A stretch of 22,174 bases of DNA from a virus, in the IMG/VR virus record IMGVR_UViG_3300046455_000371, positions 1 through 22,174 of that record; one strand, written 5' to 3'. Below, one piece after another: positions 5,910-15,900 of the stretch. Position 1 is the first letter of the stretch; the number at the start of each line of letters is the position of its first letter. The notes under the pieces are model-generated. The model did not search any database and was not told where the DNA came from. It was given only the letters and a program-made list of their open reading frames with translations. The translations under genes and the position numbers were made by a program.

Positions 5910-6785
5910 ATGGCTTATACCGATGCAAATTGGACTTGTGTCTCTTCTGCTTTAAACGAAGGTCAAATAACAGTGACACCTTTTGGTGGTTCACCAACCG
6001 TATTAAACGCACCTAATATTTTTATATATGGCTCACCCAACGATACAGTAGCGACTGCTTCAGCTGCGAATTATTTCCTTTCTAAATATGCAGTGTTAAA
6101 AGTAGGTGATTGGATTTTAGTCAATGGAACAGATGCAAGTACCATTTTAATTATAGTCACGTCTTCTTCAACAGGTGTGACAACTGCTGGATTTGCAGCA
6201 ACAGGTACTGTTAATACTGCAAATATTGTGAATAACGCTGTGACATATGCAAAAATGCAACAAGCATCAGCTTCCACATTACTTGGCAATCCAACGGGTG
6301 TTTTAGCTAACGTTTCTGAAATTACCTTAGGTGCAGGTTTATCATTTAGTGGAACAACATTACAACTACCATTAACTTACCAACGCTATGCAGCAGTCAC
6401 TGTTTCTTCAGCTGAATTTCTTGGTATGTTTGCAGCACCTAAATTATTAGTTGCAGCAGGGGGTGCTAATACTTTAATCGTACTTGATAAGTTAGATTTG
6501 TTGATGACATTTGTATCGACTAACTACGCAGCTGGTGGAGTTGTAGCAGTACAATATGACAGCACAATAAATGGTGCAGGTGTTATTGCTTCGACCACAC
6601 GAGTCGCAGCAGATTTCTTTGCAGCAGCAAGTACTGGATTTGGATTCAATATGGGTGTTGTAGCACAAGCATTTACAACCTGTGTAAACAAGGGATTGTA
6701 CTTGAGTAACATTACAGCGGCATTTACCACTGGTAATAGCACATTTGTTGCTCATATCTGGTATAAAGTTGTACCAACGGTATAA
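5910..6785 (+). CDS. Capsid decoration or head-fibre-like protein
   Basis: A 291-residue protein rich in Ala, Thr, Val and Gly, predicted mostly beta. Residues 1-100 include an N-terminal YTDANWTCVSSALNEG element and alternating strands. Around 108-150 is a tail-fibre-type linker: NAVTYAKMQQASASTLLGNP, then EITLGAGLSFSGTTL. A C-terminal beta domain follows (about 160-291) with a FLGMFAAP start and a final HIWYKVVPTV strand. Immediate position after the MCP, the shared leader, and composition suggest a cement, decoration or capsid-fibre protein on the head. The linker motif is more often seen in receptor-binding fibres. The start at 5910 follows GGAG by 9 bases. The exact structural role is inferred from position. 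Confidence 0.6.
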   Translation: MAYTDANWTCVSSALNEGQITVTPFGGSPTVLNAPNIFIYGSPNDTVATASAANYFLSKYAVLKVGDWILVNGTDASTILIIVTSSSTGVTTAGFAATGTVNTANIVNNAVTYAKMQQASASTLLGNPTGVLANVSEITLGAGLSFSGTTLQLPLTYQRYAAVTVSSAEFLGMFAAPKLLVAAGGANTLIVLDKLDLLMTFVSTNYAAGGVVAVQYDSTINGAGVIASTTRVAADFFAAASTGFGFNMGVVAQAFTTCVNKGLYLSNITAAFTTGNSTFVAHIWYKVVPTV

Positions 6786-6809
6786 TCTTTATACTTAAGG
6801 AGAGACGGT

Positions 6810-7415
6810 ATGGCCTATAGCAAAACTTCCATTATTAGTTTGGCAGTGATGTTATTAGGCCATAATCCCATTCAAACTCTTGATAATGCTGATGATCTTG
6901 TCATATCTGCTGAACAAGCTTATGACATTTTATTACCCAGTGTACTTGCAACAGGTAATTGGCGTTTTTCGATAAAAATTGAACAATTAGTATTGTCTAC
7001 TCAGATCCCACCACTTCAAACTAATTGGCAAAATATTTATTTATTACCTGCAGGCTATTTAAAGAATATTCGAATTATTCCTCAGAACTATGTTTATGAG
7101 ATTTATTCGAATAGTCAGATATGGTGTAACTGGGGTACTCAGTCACCTATTTTCATGGAATTTGCTTATTTACCACCCTTGGCAACCATTCCAGCTCCAT
7201 TTATTAATTATTTTATTTATGAAATAGCATGTTTCTTATGTTTATCAAGTGCTCAAAAACCGGATTACTTCACAGCATTGCAGACTCAAAAACAAATACA
7301 ATGGGCTATTGCTGCAGCAGCAGATGCACAAAATAGACCACAATTTGTTGAAAGGCAAATCCCTATGCTTACTAAGAGAAACATTGGCGGTATTATTGGT
7401 CCACAAATAGGTTAG
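6810..7415 (+). CDS. Tail tubular protein A (T7 gp11-like adaptor)
   Basis: A 201-residue adaptor that would bind under the portal and start the short tail. The N-terminus SIISLAVMLLGHNPIQTLD, then AYDILLPSVLATGNWRFSIK (about 38-57), is the characteristic start of gp11-like proteins: a helix with L-L-G-x-x-P-I, then the W-R-F strand. Next come a WQNIYLLPAGYL segment and a C-terminal helical region with FINYFIYEIACFLCLS. Length is normal for the family. The start is clear, with AAGGAG 7 bases upstream. A small hairpin GTATA/TATAC (6780-6794) lies just before the ribosome site. It precedes the nozzle protein gene, the standard order. Confidence 0.88.
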   Translation: MAYSKTSIISLAVMLLGHNPIQTLDNADDLVISAEQAYDILLPSVLATGNWRFSIKIEQLVLSTQIPPLQTNWQNIYLLPAGYLKNIRIIPQNYVYEIYSNSQIWCNWGTQSPIFMEFAYLPPLATIPAPFINYFIYEIACFLCLSSAQKPDYFTALQTQKQIQWAIAAAADAQNRPQFVERQIPMLTKRNIGGIIGPQIG

Positions 7416-7424
7416 TCATGGAAT

Positions 7425-9944
7425 ATGGCATATACACTTTGGTCACAGGATGTATTCTCTAAAGGTGAATTATCACCTTTCATGTATGCTCGTTGTACAG
7501 TCAATCAATATAATGATGGTCTTAAAACTGCACAAAATGTATTGAACTATCCGACAGGTGCTGCTGGTAAAAGATTTGGCACATTATTTCAATCGACACT
7601 CAGTGGGTTTACTCGATTTGATCAGTTGTTTTTTGATACCTTTCAATATTTGAATGATTGTGTTTATCAACTTGTATTCACTCCTGGATTAATATCGATC
7701 TATCTAGAAGGATTATTGGTCAGTACTGTTGCAACGCCATACAATGCTAATCAAGTCTATAATATGAGCACTACTGTTATAGGTTCTTTATATAGAGTAG
7801 CCACTTTTGGAATAAGACCTTTCGACTTAAAAAGAACTAATAATGCTGCAAATCCTATTGTTTCAGTAACTTCAAATATTTTAACTGTGTCTGGTGCCGC
7901 ATTACCTGTAGGTGTTGTATTGCCTATACAGTTTACGACAACTGGCTCATTACCAGTTTCAGTTCCGCAAATTGTGGCTAATGTAACTTATTTTGCATTT
8001 ACTTTATCAGCAACAACACTGCAAGTTTATGCAACTTCACAAAATGCTAAATTGAAAATTGATCCATTTACTATCAGTACTGCAGGCGTCACAAGTAATA
8101 TCATTGTTTCCAATACATGGACATTTGCAGCATTCTTTTTTAAAAATGTACCAGACTATGATTTTAATAGTATTATCGCATCCTATGAAGCTTTGACTTT
8201 CACACCCTCTGCAACAACCGGTGTAGTTGTGATAACTATTAGTGCTCCAGGTTATCCTTTATTAACACCTGCTTATAATGGGGGTGCATTCATTGGGGGT
8301 GGCGGCACTGCTATTATCAGTTCTGTTTTAAGCACCACTTCCTTTACAGCCGGTGTACAAGAACCCTTTGATTCAGTAAATCCCATTCCTGGTTCGTTAG
8401 TATTTTTAGCAGAACCCGCTTGGAGTGATGCTCGTGGATGGCCTCAAGTTTGTTCCAGTTATCAAAATAGAGCTTTATTTGCAAATACTGTTAGTTTACC
8501 TAATGGGTTTTGGGCAAGTGTGATTAATGATTATACTGATTTCACCGACTTAACGAGTGATGATGATGATGGTATCTCTTGGTATCCTACTAGTAATAAT
8601 GTTAATTATATACGATTCATCGTACCCTACAGGTCTTTAACGGTACATACGAATACAGGAATATACTCAAGTCCTTTATCAGATATATCAGCCATAACCC
8701 CTAGTAATTTTACATTGCAGTTACAAGATTCCACCCCCGCTGATACTTTATTACCTCAAGCCATCGATAACCAAGTTGTTGTGTTATCAGGTAATGATGC
8801 GCATCAAATGCTGTGGGATGGTATTAATAATGCATATACCTCTGATATTGTCTCAGTTATCAGTGAACAATTAATAAGAACGCCTGTAGATGAAGTTGGA
8901 TTTTCAGATATAAAACGCGCTGGAAGCCGTTATATATTCATTATTAATGCTGATGGTTCAATGGCCATATTTCAGACACTCATTTCTCAAAGTGTATCAG
9001 GATTTACACCTGCTATTTTAGAACAGTCTTATGGCGATGCTGTATTCCTGCAAGCCGCAAGCAGTGCAGATGGGCGATGTTGGTTTGTATGCCAAAGAGA
9101 AATAGCAACCCTTGGAAGTACATTTTCAATTATTGGGTTTACTTCTATCACATTAGAAGCGACAGGTTCTAATTTAAGTACAATCATTCCTACTGCAATA
9201 AAAGTTACTACAGCAGGATCATTACCGACTAGTGACCCTCAAATAGTGATTAATCATTATTATTGGGCTTTAGGAGTTGATGCTAATAATTTCACTGTTT
9301 ATCTTAATCAAGAAGATGCGCTTGCAGGTATCAATGAAATTCAATTTTCTGCACTTGGATCATTAAGTAGTATAGTTGTATGGGGATTAACCACTGTATT
9401 TACCTTAGAAGAACTAACCCGTGATACTTTTCTAGATTGTGCTATCTATTATAATAGTACGGCGACTAATACCATCACAACAGGATCTTTATTCAATGCA
9501 CAATCTGTCAAGATGGTGGGTGATGGGTTTGGCTTTGATGCTGTGGGTATTGACAATCAAGTTTCATTTGAAGCACATGGAATACCTATTAATGTAGAAA
9601 AAGCCTACATTGGATTTCCTATACATACCATTATGGAACCAATGCCATTAAGTATTGCATCCGGTAATAGTGCTAAAACGAGTGGATTAACTAAACCGAC
9701 TCGCATACGTAGTGTTCGATTCTGGTTTAATGATACGATCGGGGGTGATATTAATGGTGTTCCGATTGCTATTAATACTTTTGATCAAGCACACATTGGC
9801 GAACCACCTATTCCTTCTAATGGCATTGTTGAACATATGATTATGAAAGGATGGGATGATATTACTAATCCTACATTTACCATTACGCATAGTGAACCCT
9901 TTAATATAGAATTATTGGGTGTATTTTATTCAGTAGACATTTAA
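7425..9944 (+). CDS. Tail tubular protein B (T7 gp12-like nozzle)
   Basis: An 839-residue tail nozzle protein. The N-terminus W-S-Q-D-V-F-S-K-G-E-L-S-P-F-M-Y-A-R, then NVLNYPTGAAGKRFGT, is diagnostic of the family (F-S-x-G-E-L-S-P ... G-x-x-x-R-P/F-G-T). The central part holds the beta-propeller-like region with SSYQNRALFANT and FIVPYRSLTVHT. Two related beta modules of about 80 residues appear to be inserted, one near residues 145-235 and one near 565-655; both contain G-S-L-P...P-Q-I-V followed by an aromatic-rich strand. The C-terminal part has GWDDITNPTFTITHSEPFNI. Six such units would form the tail tube tip. The start at 7425 lacks a strong ribosome site; an ATG at 7419 is out of frame. 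Confidence 0.87.
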   Translation: MAYTLWSQDVFSKGELSPFMYARCTVNQYNDGLKTAQNVLNYPTGAAGKRFGTLFQSTLSGFTRFDQLFFDTFQYLNDCVYQLVFTPGLISIYLEGLLVSTVATPYNANQVYNMSTTVIGSLYRVATFGIRPFDLKRTNNAANPIVSVTSNILTVSGAALPVGVVLPIQFTTTGSLPVSVPQIVANVTYFAFTLSATTLQVYATSQNAKLKIDPFTISTAGVTSNIIVSNTWTFAAFFFKNVPDYDFNSIIASYEALTFTPSATTGVVVITISAPGYPLLTPAYNGGAFIGGGGTAIISSVLSTTSFTAGVQEPFDSVNPIPGSLVFLAEPAWSDARGWPQVCSSYQNRALFANTVSLPNGFWASVINDYTDFTDLTSDDDDGISWYPTSNNVNYIRFIVPYRSLTVHTNTGIYSSPLSDISAITPSNFTLQLQDSTPADTLLPQAIDNQVVVLSGNDAHQMLWDGINNAYTSDIVSVISEQLIRTPVDEVGFSDIKRAGSRYIFIINADGSMAIFQTLISQSVSGFTPAILEQSYGDAVFLQAASSADGRCWFVCQREIATLGSTFSIIGFTSITLEATGSNLSTIIPTAIKVTTAGSLPTSDPQIVINHYYWALGVDANNFTVYLNQEDALAGINEIQFSALGSLSSIVVWGLTTVFTLEELTRDTFLDCAIYYNSTATNTITTGSLFNAQSVKMVGDGFGFDAVGIDNQVSFEAHGIPINVEKAYIGFPIHTIMEPMPLSIASGNSAKTSGLTKPTRIRSVRFWFNDTIGGDINGVPIAINTFDQAHIGEPPIPSNGIVEHMIMKGWDDITNPTFTITHSEPFNIELLGVFYSVDI

Positions 9945-9963
9945 TTATAAAAAGGAGTTGATC

Positions 9964-10470
9964 ATGCCATTTGCATTATTATTAGCTATGCAGGCTGCTG
10001 GAATGGTCGTAGATTATATGGGCACACGCCAACAACAAAGACTTGGTCAAATGGGCCTTAGAGTTCAAAATGCAGGTATTGAAGCTAATATTTATCAAAC
10101 ACGCCTTGAAACAGAGGAAGCAAGTTTAGCTGCTATGAAAGATTTAAGAAAAAATATGGGTACTCAATTAGCTGTATTCGCTGCACGTGGAACTAGTACA
10201 TCAGGTGGAAGTTCAGTTGCAATCATGAATGAATCATTAAGCGATTTCAATGCTGATGAAAGAATGCGTCGTATGAATCAATTATCACGTGAAAATGAAT
10301 TAAAAGCAGGTGGTTCTATTGCAGCACTCAATCAATCTGCATCCAATTCAAAACTTTGGCAAAACTTTGCATCACGTTCTTTAGAACGTTTTCCAACAAG
10401 TGGTGCTGCCTGGGGACAAGGATTCAAATCAGCTAAATCAAGTTTTGGATTAACGCCTATAGGAGGCTAA
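9964..10470 (+). CDS. Internal virion protein, T7 gp14-like
   Basis: A 168-residue protein, the first of three ejection (core) genes. A short hydrophobic start, FALLLAMQAAGMVVDYMG, leads into an Ala/Gln/Arg-rich helical region with an LAVFAARGTSTSGGSS segment (about 74-89), which is the hallmark of gp14-like phage core proteins (A-x-G-x-x-x-x-G-S). In T7 the homologue enters the outer membrane during DNA ejection. The start ATG 9964 has AAAGGAG about 6 bases upstream; the in-frame TTG at 9958 would abut the ribosome site and is rejected. Its end contains AGGAGG, the ribosome site of the next gene, so the two are coupled. Confidence 0.8.
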   Translation: MPFALLLAMQAAGMVVDYMGTRQQQRLGQMGLRVQNAGIEANIYQTRLETEEASLAAMKDLRKNMGTQLAVFAARGTSTSGGSSVAIMNESLSDFNADERMRRMNQLSRENELKAGGSIAALNQSASNSKLWQNFASRSLERFPTSGAAWGQGFKSAKSSFGLTPIGG

Positions 10471-10473
10471 CAC

Positions 10474-12894
10474 ATGGCTGATTTAGATTTTACGCATAAA
10501 GTTTCTCAAATTCCTAGAGGTGATGAACTTCCTAAATCTAAAGGAACTATAGTTAAACCTGAAATTAGTCGTATACCTGATTTTCAAGGTGCTGTGAATA
10601 AATATGCTGAATCAACCAATTGGATGTCAGCTCTTGGTTCTGAAGTAGCTATGCGTTCATCTGAAGCCATTGCAACTAAACTCGGTGGTGAACTTGGTAA
10701 AAATCCTCAAGGTGATATTGGGCCATCTTTCACTAAGTTTGATGAAACACTTTCTAAAAGTTATGCTACACAAGCTCAATCTACATTAGGTTTGCAAGCT
10801 CAAAAACTTATTAGTCAATCAAATTTAGAATTGGCATCTAAACCTCGTATAGATGCTAATATGATTGCAGCAACTCAAAAAAGCACATTACAAGGTCTAG
10901 ATAAGATATTTGCATTAGCTCCTGATTCGGTTCGTCCTAATATGGAAACTCATTACGGCGGAGAAATGATCCGACAAAATGAGAGTTTAGTTGATAGGAT
11001 GATTCGTGATCAAAAAACTGATCGAGTTAATAATCTTGAATTTTCAAGTAAGGTCAATGCTGAAAATGCTTATGCTTTAGCTTTAAATGGTAATGATAAA
11101 GCAGCAGATGCAGCTATTAAAGCAACGACAGCTGCAAGTCATGCATCAGCAGGAAGATATGATATATCACCTGAAAAAGCAAAAGTATATGAGGATACCA
11201 TAAGACAATCAGCTGAATCGGGTCGTGTAACTCGACTCATGCTTCAAGCAGAAAAAGAAGGAAAATTAAATGAATCACTTGCGGCTCTAGCAGATGATCC
11301 ATCTAAATTTAATATTCCTATTAATGATCAAGATACTGTTATCAGTAATGTCATGAAAAGAGTGACTCGTGATCAACAATTACGTTCTTTGAACGAAAGA
11401 CATTTAGCTCTTGAAATGCATAATAGGATTGTAGAAACAGGTGGTGATATTTCGGGTTCTGAATGGGCAGCTTTTAAAGAACAAGTCTCTCCTAATACTG
11501 AAGCTCAAATGCGCATTAATTTGACTACAGCACAACAGAGAAATGATAAGAAAATAAATGATACATCACAGGCTATAAAAAATGTTACTAATTTTGATAT
11601 GTTTAATCAAAATACTTCTGAACAAAATTATGATGCTTTCATTGAATTAACGAATAAAAAAATTGAAGAATCTAGATTAAGCGGAAGAGATCTTGGCATT
11701 CCTGAAGCATCAATGCAAGTAGCTGCTACATTAGCAGGTCCTATTCCAAGATTCATTGCTACACTTAATACAAAAGCTTCATCAGGTGATCCAGTAAAAA
11801 TACAGGAAGTTCAAGCAACTATTGAATATATGAGCAATGCAAATGCCTCTCAAAATTTAGCAGGCATTACAGATGATACACGAAGCATGATTGCAAAATA
11901 TGATTCATTAAGTTCAGTCGTTGATCCTATTGAACGTGGTCAAATTGCCAAAGATCAAATTTATAATAAAAAAAGTGAACAAAATATTGCTAATCAACAA
12001 GCATGGGATAATCATCTTAAAACTCGAAAAAAGAAAGGTCAAACTGATGCTATGTTTGCAGTTTCTCAAGCAAATATAGATCCTGATTCTGTTGTTAATA
12101 TACCTTTATTATCTCAATATACTTTAGATAAATATGAAACTCTCTTTAAACTTAATAATGGTGATGTACAAATATCACAGAAATTATTACAAGAAGATGT
12201 AAGTAGAATATTTGGAACAACACATGTTAATGGTAATAAAGAATTCATGATGTTTCCTATTGAAACGCGAGGAAATTTACCACTTGATTCGACACCTTTT
12301 ATTCATGAAGATATTAGAAATCAAGTTACTACTAAATTAACAGATACTAGAAAACTTTATGATGAAAATAAAGTTGATTTCTATTGGGAGATGAGTCCTC
12401 AAGTTGATTTAGATACAGCTTTATCTTCAAATCGACGTATAAGAGAACTACAGCCTCATTATGGTTCCTATAAATTAAAGAATAAAGAAAATGTAAAACA
12501 TGAGCTTTATTCACAACAACGTGAATTATTACAAGCAGAAGAAAATATACATAGTTTTCTAAAAGGTGATTCACCGAAGATAATGAAACATTTTCGTGAT
12601 GGTCATAAAGAAGAATATGAAATTATTGTTCAACCTAATCAATCATTAGGAGTTAACTCATCAAGAGGTGTCGTAGGATTTTACAATATCATGCTGAAAG
12701 CTGGTAAATCAACAACACCCTTATTATTAGCAGATCCTGCATCAGGTCCTACTATCTATCGACCTCGGTATGAAGATATAAAGAAAAATTATGCATTACT
12801 TCGATATTATTTACCGCCTAATTTAGAATTATCAAAAGATACTGCAAGAACCATTGCTAATTTAGAAAGAGAATACATTAACCCTAAAATATAA
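10474..12894 (+). CDS. Internal virion protein, T7 gp15-like
   Basis: An 806-residue, largely helical, soluble protein with many Asn, Gln, Ser and Ala residues and no membrane segment. The N-terminal part has FTHKVSQIPRGDELP and helical repeats; the middle contains NDKKINDTSQAIKNVTNF; the C-terminus ends in LEREYINPKI. Sequence identity to known proteins is not obvious. The assignment rests on size, composition and place between gp14-like and gp16-like genes, where phages of this architecture keep their second ejection protein. In T7, gp15 and gp16 form a channel through the periplasm. A strong AGGAGG is 8 bases before the ATG. Confidence 0.75.
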   Translation: MADLDFTHKVSQIPRGDELPKSKGTIVKPEISRIPDFQGAVNKYAESTNWMSALGSEVAMRSSEAIATKLGGELGKNPQGDIGPSFTKFDETLSKSYATQAQSTLGLQAQKLISQSNLELASKPRIDANMIAATQKSTLQGLDKIFALAPDSVRPNMETHYGGEMIRQNESLVDRMIRDQKTDRVNNLEFSSKVNAENAYALALNGNDKAADAAIKATTAASHASAGRYDISPEKAKVYEDTIRQSAESGRVTRLMLQAEKEGKLNESLAALADDPSKFNIPINDQDTVISNVMKRVTRDQQLRSLNERHLALEMHNRIVETGGDISGSEWAAFKEQVSPNTEAQMRINLTTAQQRNDKKINDTSQAIKNVTNFDMFNQNTSEQNYDAFIELTNKKIEESRLSGRDLGIPEASMQVAATLAGPIPRFIATLNTKASSGDPVKIQEVQATIEYMSNANASQNLAGITDDTRSMIAKYDSLSSVVDPIERGQIAKDQIYNKKSEQNIANQQAWDNHLKTRKKKGQTDAMFAVSQANIDPDSVVNIPLLSQYTLDKYETLFKLNNGDVQISQKLLQEDVSRIFGTTHVNGNKEFMMFPIETRGNLPLDSTPFIHEDIRNQVTTKLTDTRKLYDENKVDFYWEMSPQVDLDTALSSNRRIRELQPHYGSYKLKNKENVKHELYSQQRELLQAEENIHSFLKGDSPKIMKHFRDGHKEEYEIIVQPNQSLGVNSSRGVVGFYNIMLKAGKSTTPLLLADPASGPTIYRPRYEDIKKNYALLRYYLPPNLELSKDTARTIANLEREYINPKI

Positions 12895-12905
12895 GAGTTT
12901 GATTT

Positions 12906-15900
12906 ATGGATGAAATTAAAGATCAAGAAAATGAAGAAAATAATGATATTATTTCACTTCAAGCTCCTATAAAAGATTTTGGGACTATTAAGAAAGTTGA
13001 AGATGATCCTGCAAGATTATTCAATATTCCTTTTCCTGTTGAAGTACCTTATCAAGATCAGTATCACGAATATTTTCAAGGTGAAACGTTCAAACCTGCT
13101 TTTCCTACCGGTCATGAACAAATTGGCGCATGGGAATCTTTAAAACAAGGTTTTAATGCCGTCAATGATTTTAGTTTGATGTATAATAGTCAAACAAATA
13201 ATGATAATCCTCTTTATGATGTTGTCCCGCCTGGATGGAAGGCCGCTGATGATGAAGAAGTTTTTAATGGTATCGATGATATTTATAAAGGTTATCTGTT
13301 AGCTGCAACTTCTCCTAAAGATTTAAAAAGACGTCAATATCAAGTCATTGGATGGATGAATGATACAAAACGTTATGAAGATGGTTCTATGCTTTATCAT
13401 GCGATTGGTATGTTAGGGGGTGGTGCTGTTAGTCCAACCACTTGGATTCCCTTAGGTGCTGAAGTTAGAGCGGCTCATTTAGGTAAGCGATTAGCCCAAG
13501 ATATACCTAACATTGTACCTGGGATTGCCGTAGGTTCCGCATTACATGAATATGTTGAAGAAACCAATAAAATTAATGGAAGTATTGAAGAATATATAAC
13601 CAATACTTTTAGAGATACTATTTTTGGTGTTGCCTTTATGGGTGGTGCGATGGGTTTAAGCCATGCTTATAATGGTGGAAAACTTTATAATGCTAAACGA
13701 ATTGTGAATCTAAACGGTAATGATATTGATTTAAAACCTATCATTGGTGAAGACGGCACCATCATTGGCATAAAAGCATTGTCAAGTAGTGCAGGTGCTG
13801 CTGAACTTTCTTTTGCACAAGAATTTGCAAATTCAACGATGGCACAAAAAGGTTTATTTGGAATCCCTGTTATCGGTGGATGGCTTGGTAAGGGTGCAGC
13901 GACTGTTAATCCTATCATTCGTGGACTTAACTCTGTATTTCCTTCTGTTGCTGCTTATTGGGATAGATCAGCTGATCATGGTATTGTCACTACAGGTAAC
14001 ATAAAAGGTATCGCATCACCTGATAAAGTCGAAGTTAAACTTGAAATATTAAAAGGTGATAATCGTATCTTTATGAATTGGCTTACAGGTATGCATCTAG
14101 TTCGTAATGGACTTGATCCAAGTCAACGTATGAGATCAGGTTTTAAAGAAGCACATATGCGCTGGAAAGATGAAGGTTATACTTCACCTGAGCAATTTAT
14201 GGATGAAATTGAGGATGTCATTATTAATGATACACCAAGTGTCCATGCAGCAACGAATGAAGCCGCTGAAGCCATTAAAACCAAATATGCTGAAAGTTGG
14301 GAGGCTTACCGAGATGCCTATGACCTTCCAAAAGAATTTACATTACCAAAAACTGCTAAAGGTTATTTGACTCGTGTCTATGATTTAGATTATTTAAGTG
14401 TCAATGAGAATCATTGGAATGAAGTAGTTATTGATTACCTTACAAAAGCTGATGCTACTATTGCTGAAAAAATGCAACCTATTAGAGATTTAGAAGCTAA
14501 CTATAAATTAGTCAAAGAACAGCATAATATCAATAAAGGTAATATGACTCCTGAAGAAAGAAAAGTTTCAGCTGATTTAGTAAACAGTATGAAAAAGCAA
14601 TTACAAGGAAAAGAAAATGCTTTGCAGAATGAATTGCGTACTAATGAAGCTTTAAGAATTCATGTTGAAGATCATTTCGCATTATCAGCTAAAGAAGCTA
14701 GCCAATTAAAAAATATTTTAAAACCTTTAAATAAATTAAAGCAAGAACAAAAGTCTTTAAGAAATGCTATTAAATCAACCAATTTTTTAAAATTAAAAGA
14801 AGAAGGTGTGCTTACTAAGGATAATGTACAAGTCTTAAAGAAAATTGAAAGTGATTTAATGAAACTCAAAGATGAATTAAGAACTTTAGATGGCAAGATA
14901 GATCAAGAAAATTTACGACTACAACAAGCAGTTGAGGATAAAAAAATATCGTCTTTATTTTATACTCGTCAACAAGGTACTAATGTAGTCAAATTTAAGA
15001 ATCCTAAAGAACGATTAAAACTTCGTCAAGAATATGAATCTGAACATCATAGAAAGGAAGCATCTAAGGCTTATTACCGTTCTATTACTAATCAAACTGC
15101 TGAAGATACCATTAATCAAATGATGGGAACATTAACATCTGGCATGACTCCTAATCCTATTAAACAAAGATCTATTATGTTGCCTGATGATTTGCTATAC
15201 ACGAATAAATTTTTAAGCAAGAAGTTGGGGGTGAATGTTGCCAACTATCGGATGTATCTGGGTAGGCGGACATTCATTAAAAATATTTTTAAAGATGTTT
15301 CTATTGATGGTGATGTTGCTCCTTTAGCTCGTGCTGCTAATGAAGATTTTTTAGCTATGAAAGCTGTATTGGATACCAAGAAAGCAAATACAAAATCAAA
15401 AAAAGAAATACTAAAAATTGATAAAGATATTATTCAACTAGAAAAGTTATTTAAAAGAGATATTGAAGATATGTCTCTTAACTTTAATAAGTTGATGGGT
15501 GTGACGACAGGTAATCAAAAGATTCGTAAATATACTAATGATATTCGTAATTATGCAGTATCTACTCAATTAGGTGCTACCACTTTAACTATGATTACCG
15601 ATTTAATGGGAGTTGTCTTTAAACATGGCTTTTGGCCTTCTATTAGAGATGGCGTTATTCCTCAACTTAAAAATATAGCAAATATTGTCAAGCAAGGAAA
15701 AGGTGAGAATTACATTAAAAATGCCGGTCATGCAGGCTTAGGATTAAATCATGTTTTGTCTGGAATGAGTGATAGAAATGCTGGGGGTGTGGCTCAACCT
15801 TACATGCCAGTTTCAGGTCGAATATCTACTGGTCTTGAAAAAGTAGCTCATATAAGTACTAACTTATCTTTAATGAATCATGTTGAAAATGCTTACCAAG

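Noticed and set aside
6492-6755. Cys-rich 87-codon minus-strand ORF
   Set aside because: It is a shadow of the decoration gene: GCA/ACA-rich codons read backwards give Cys.
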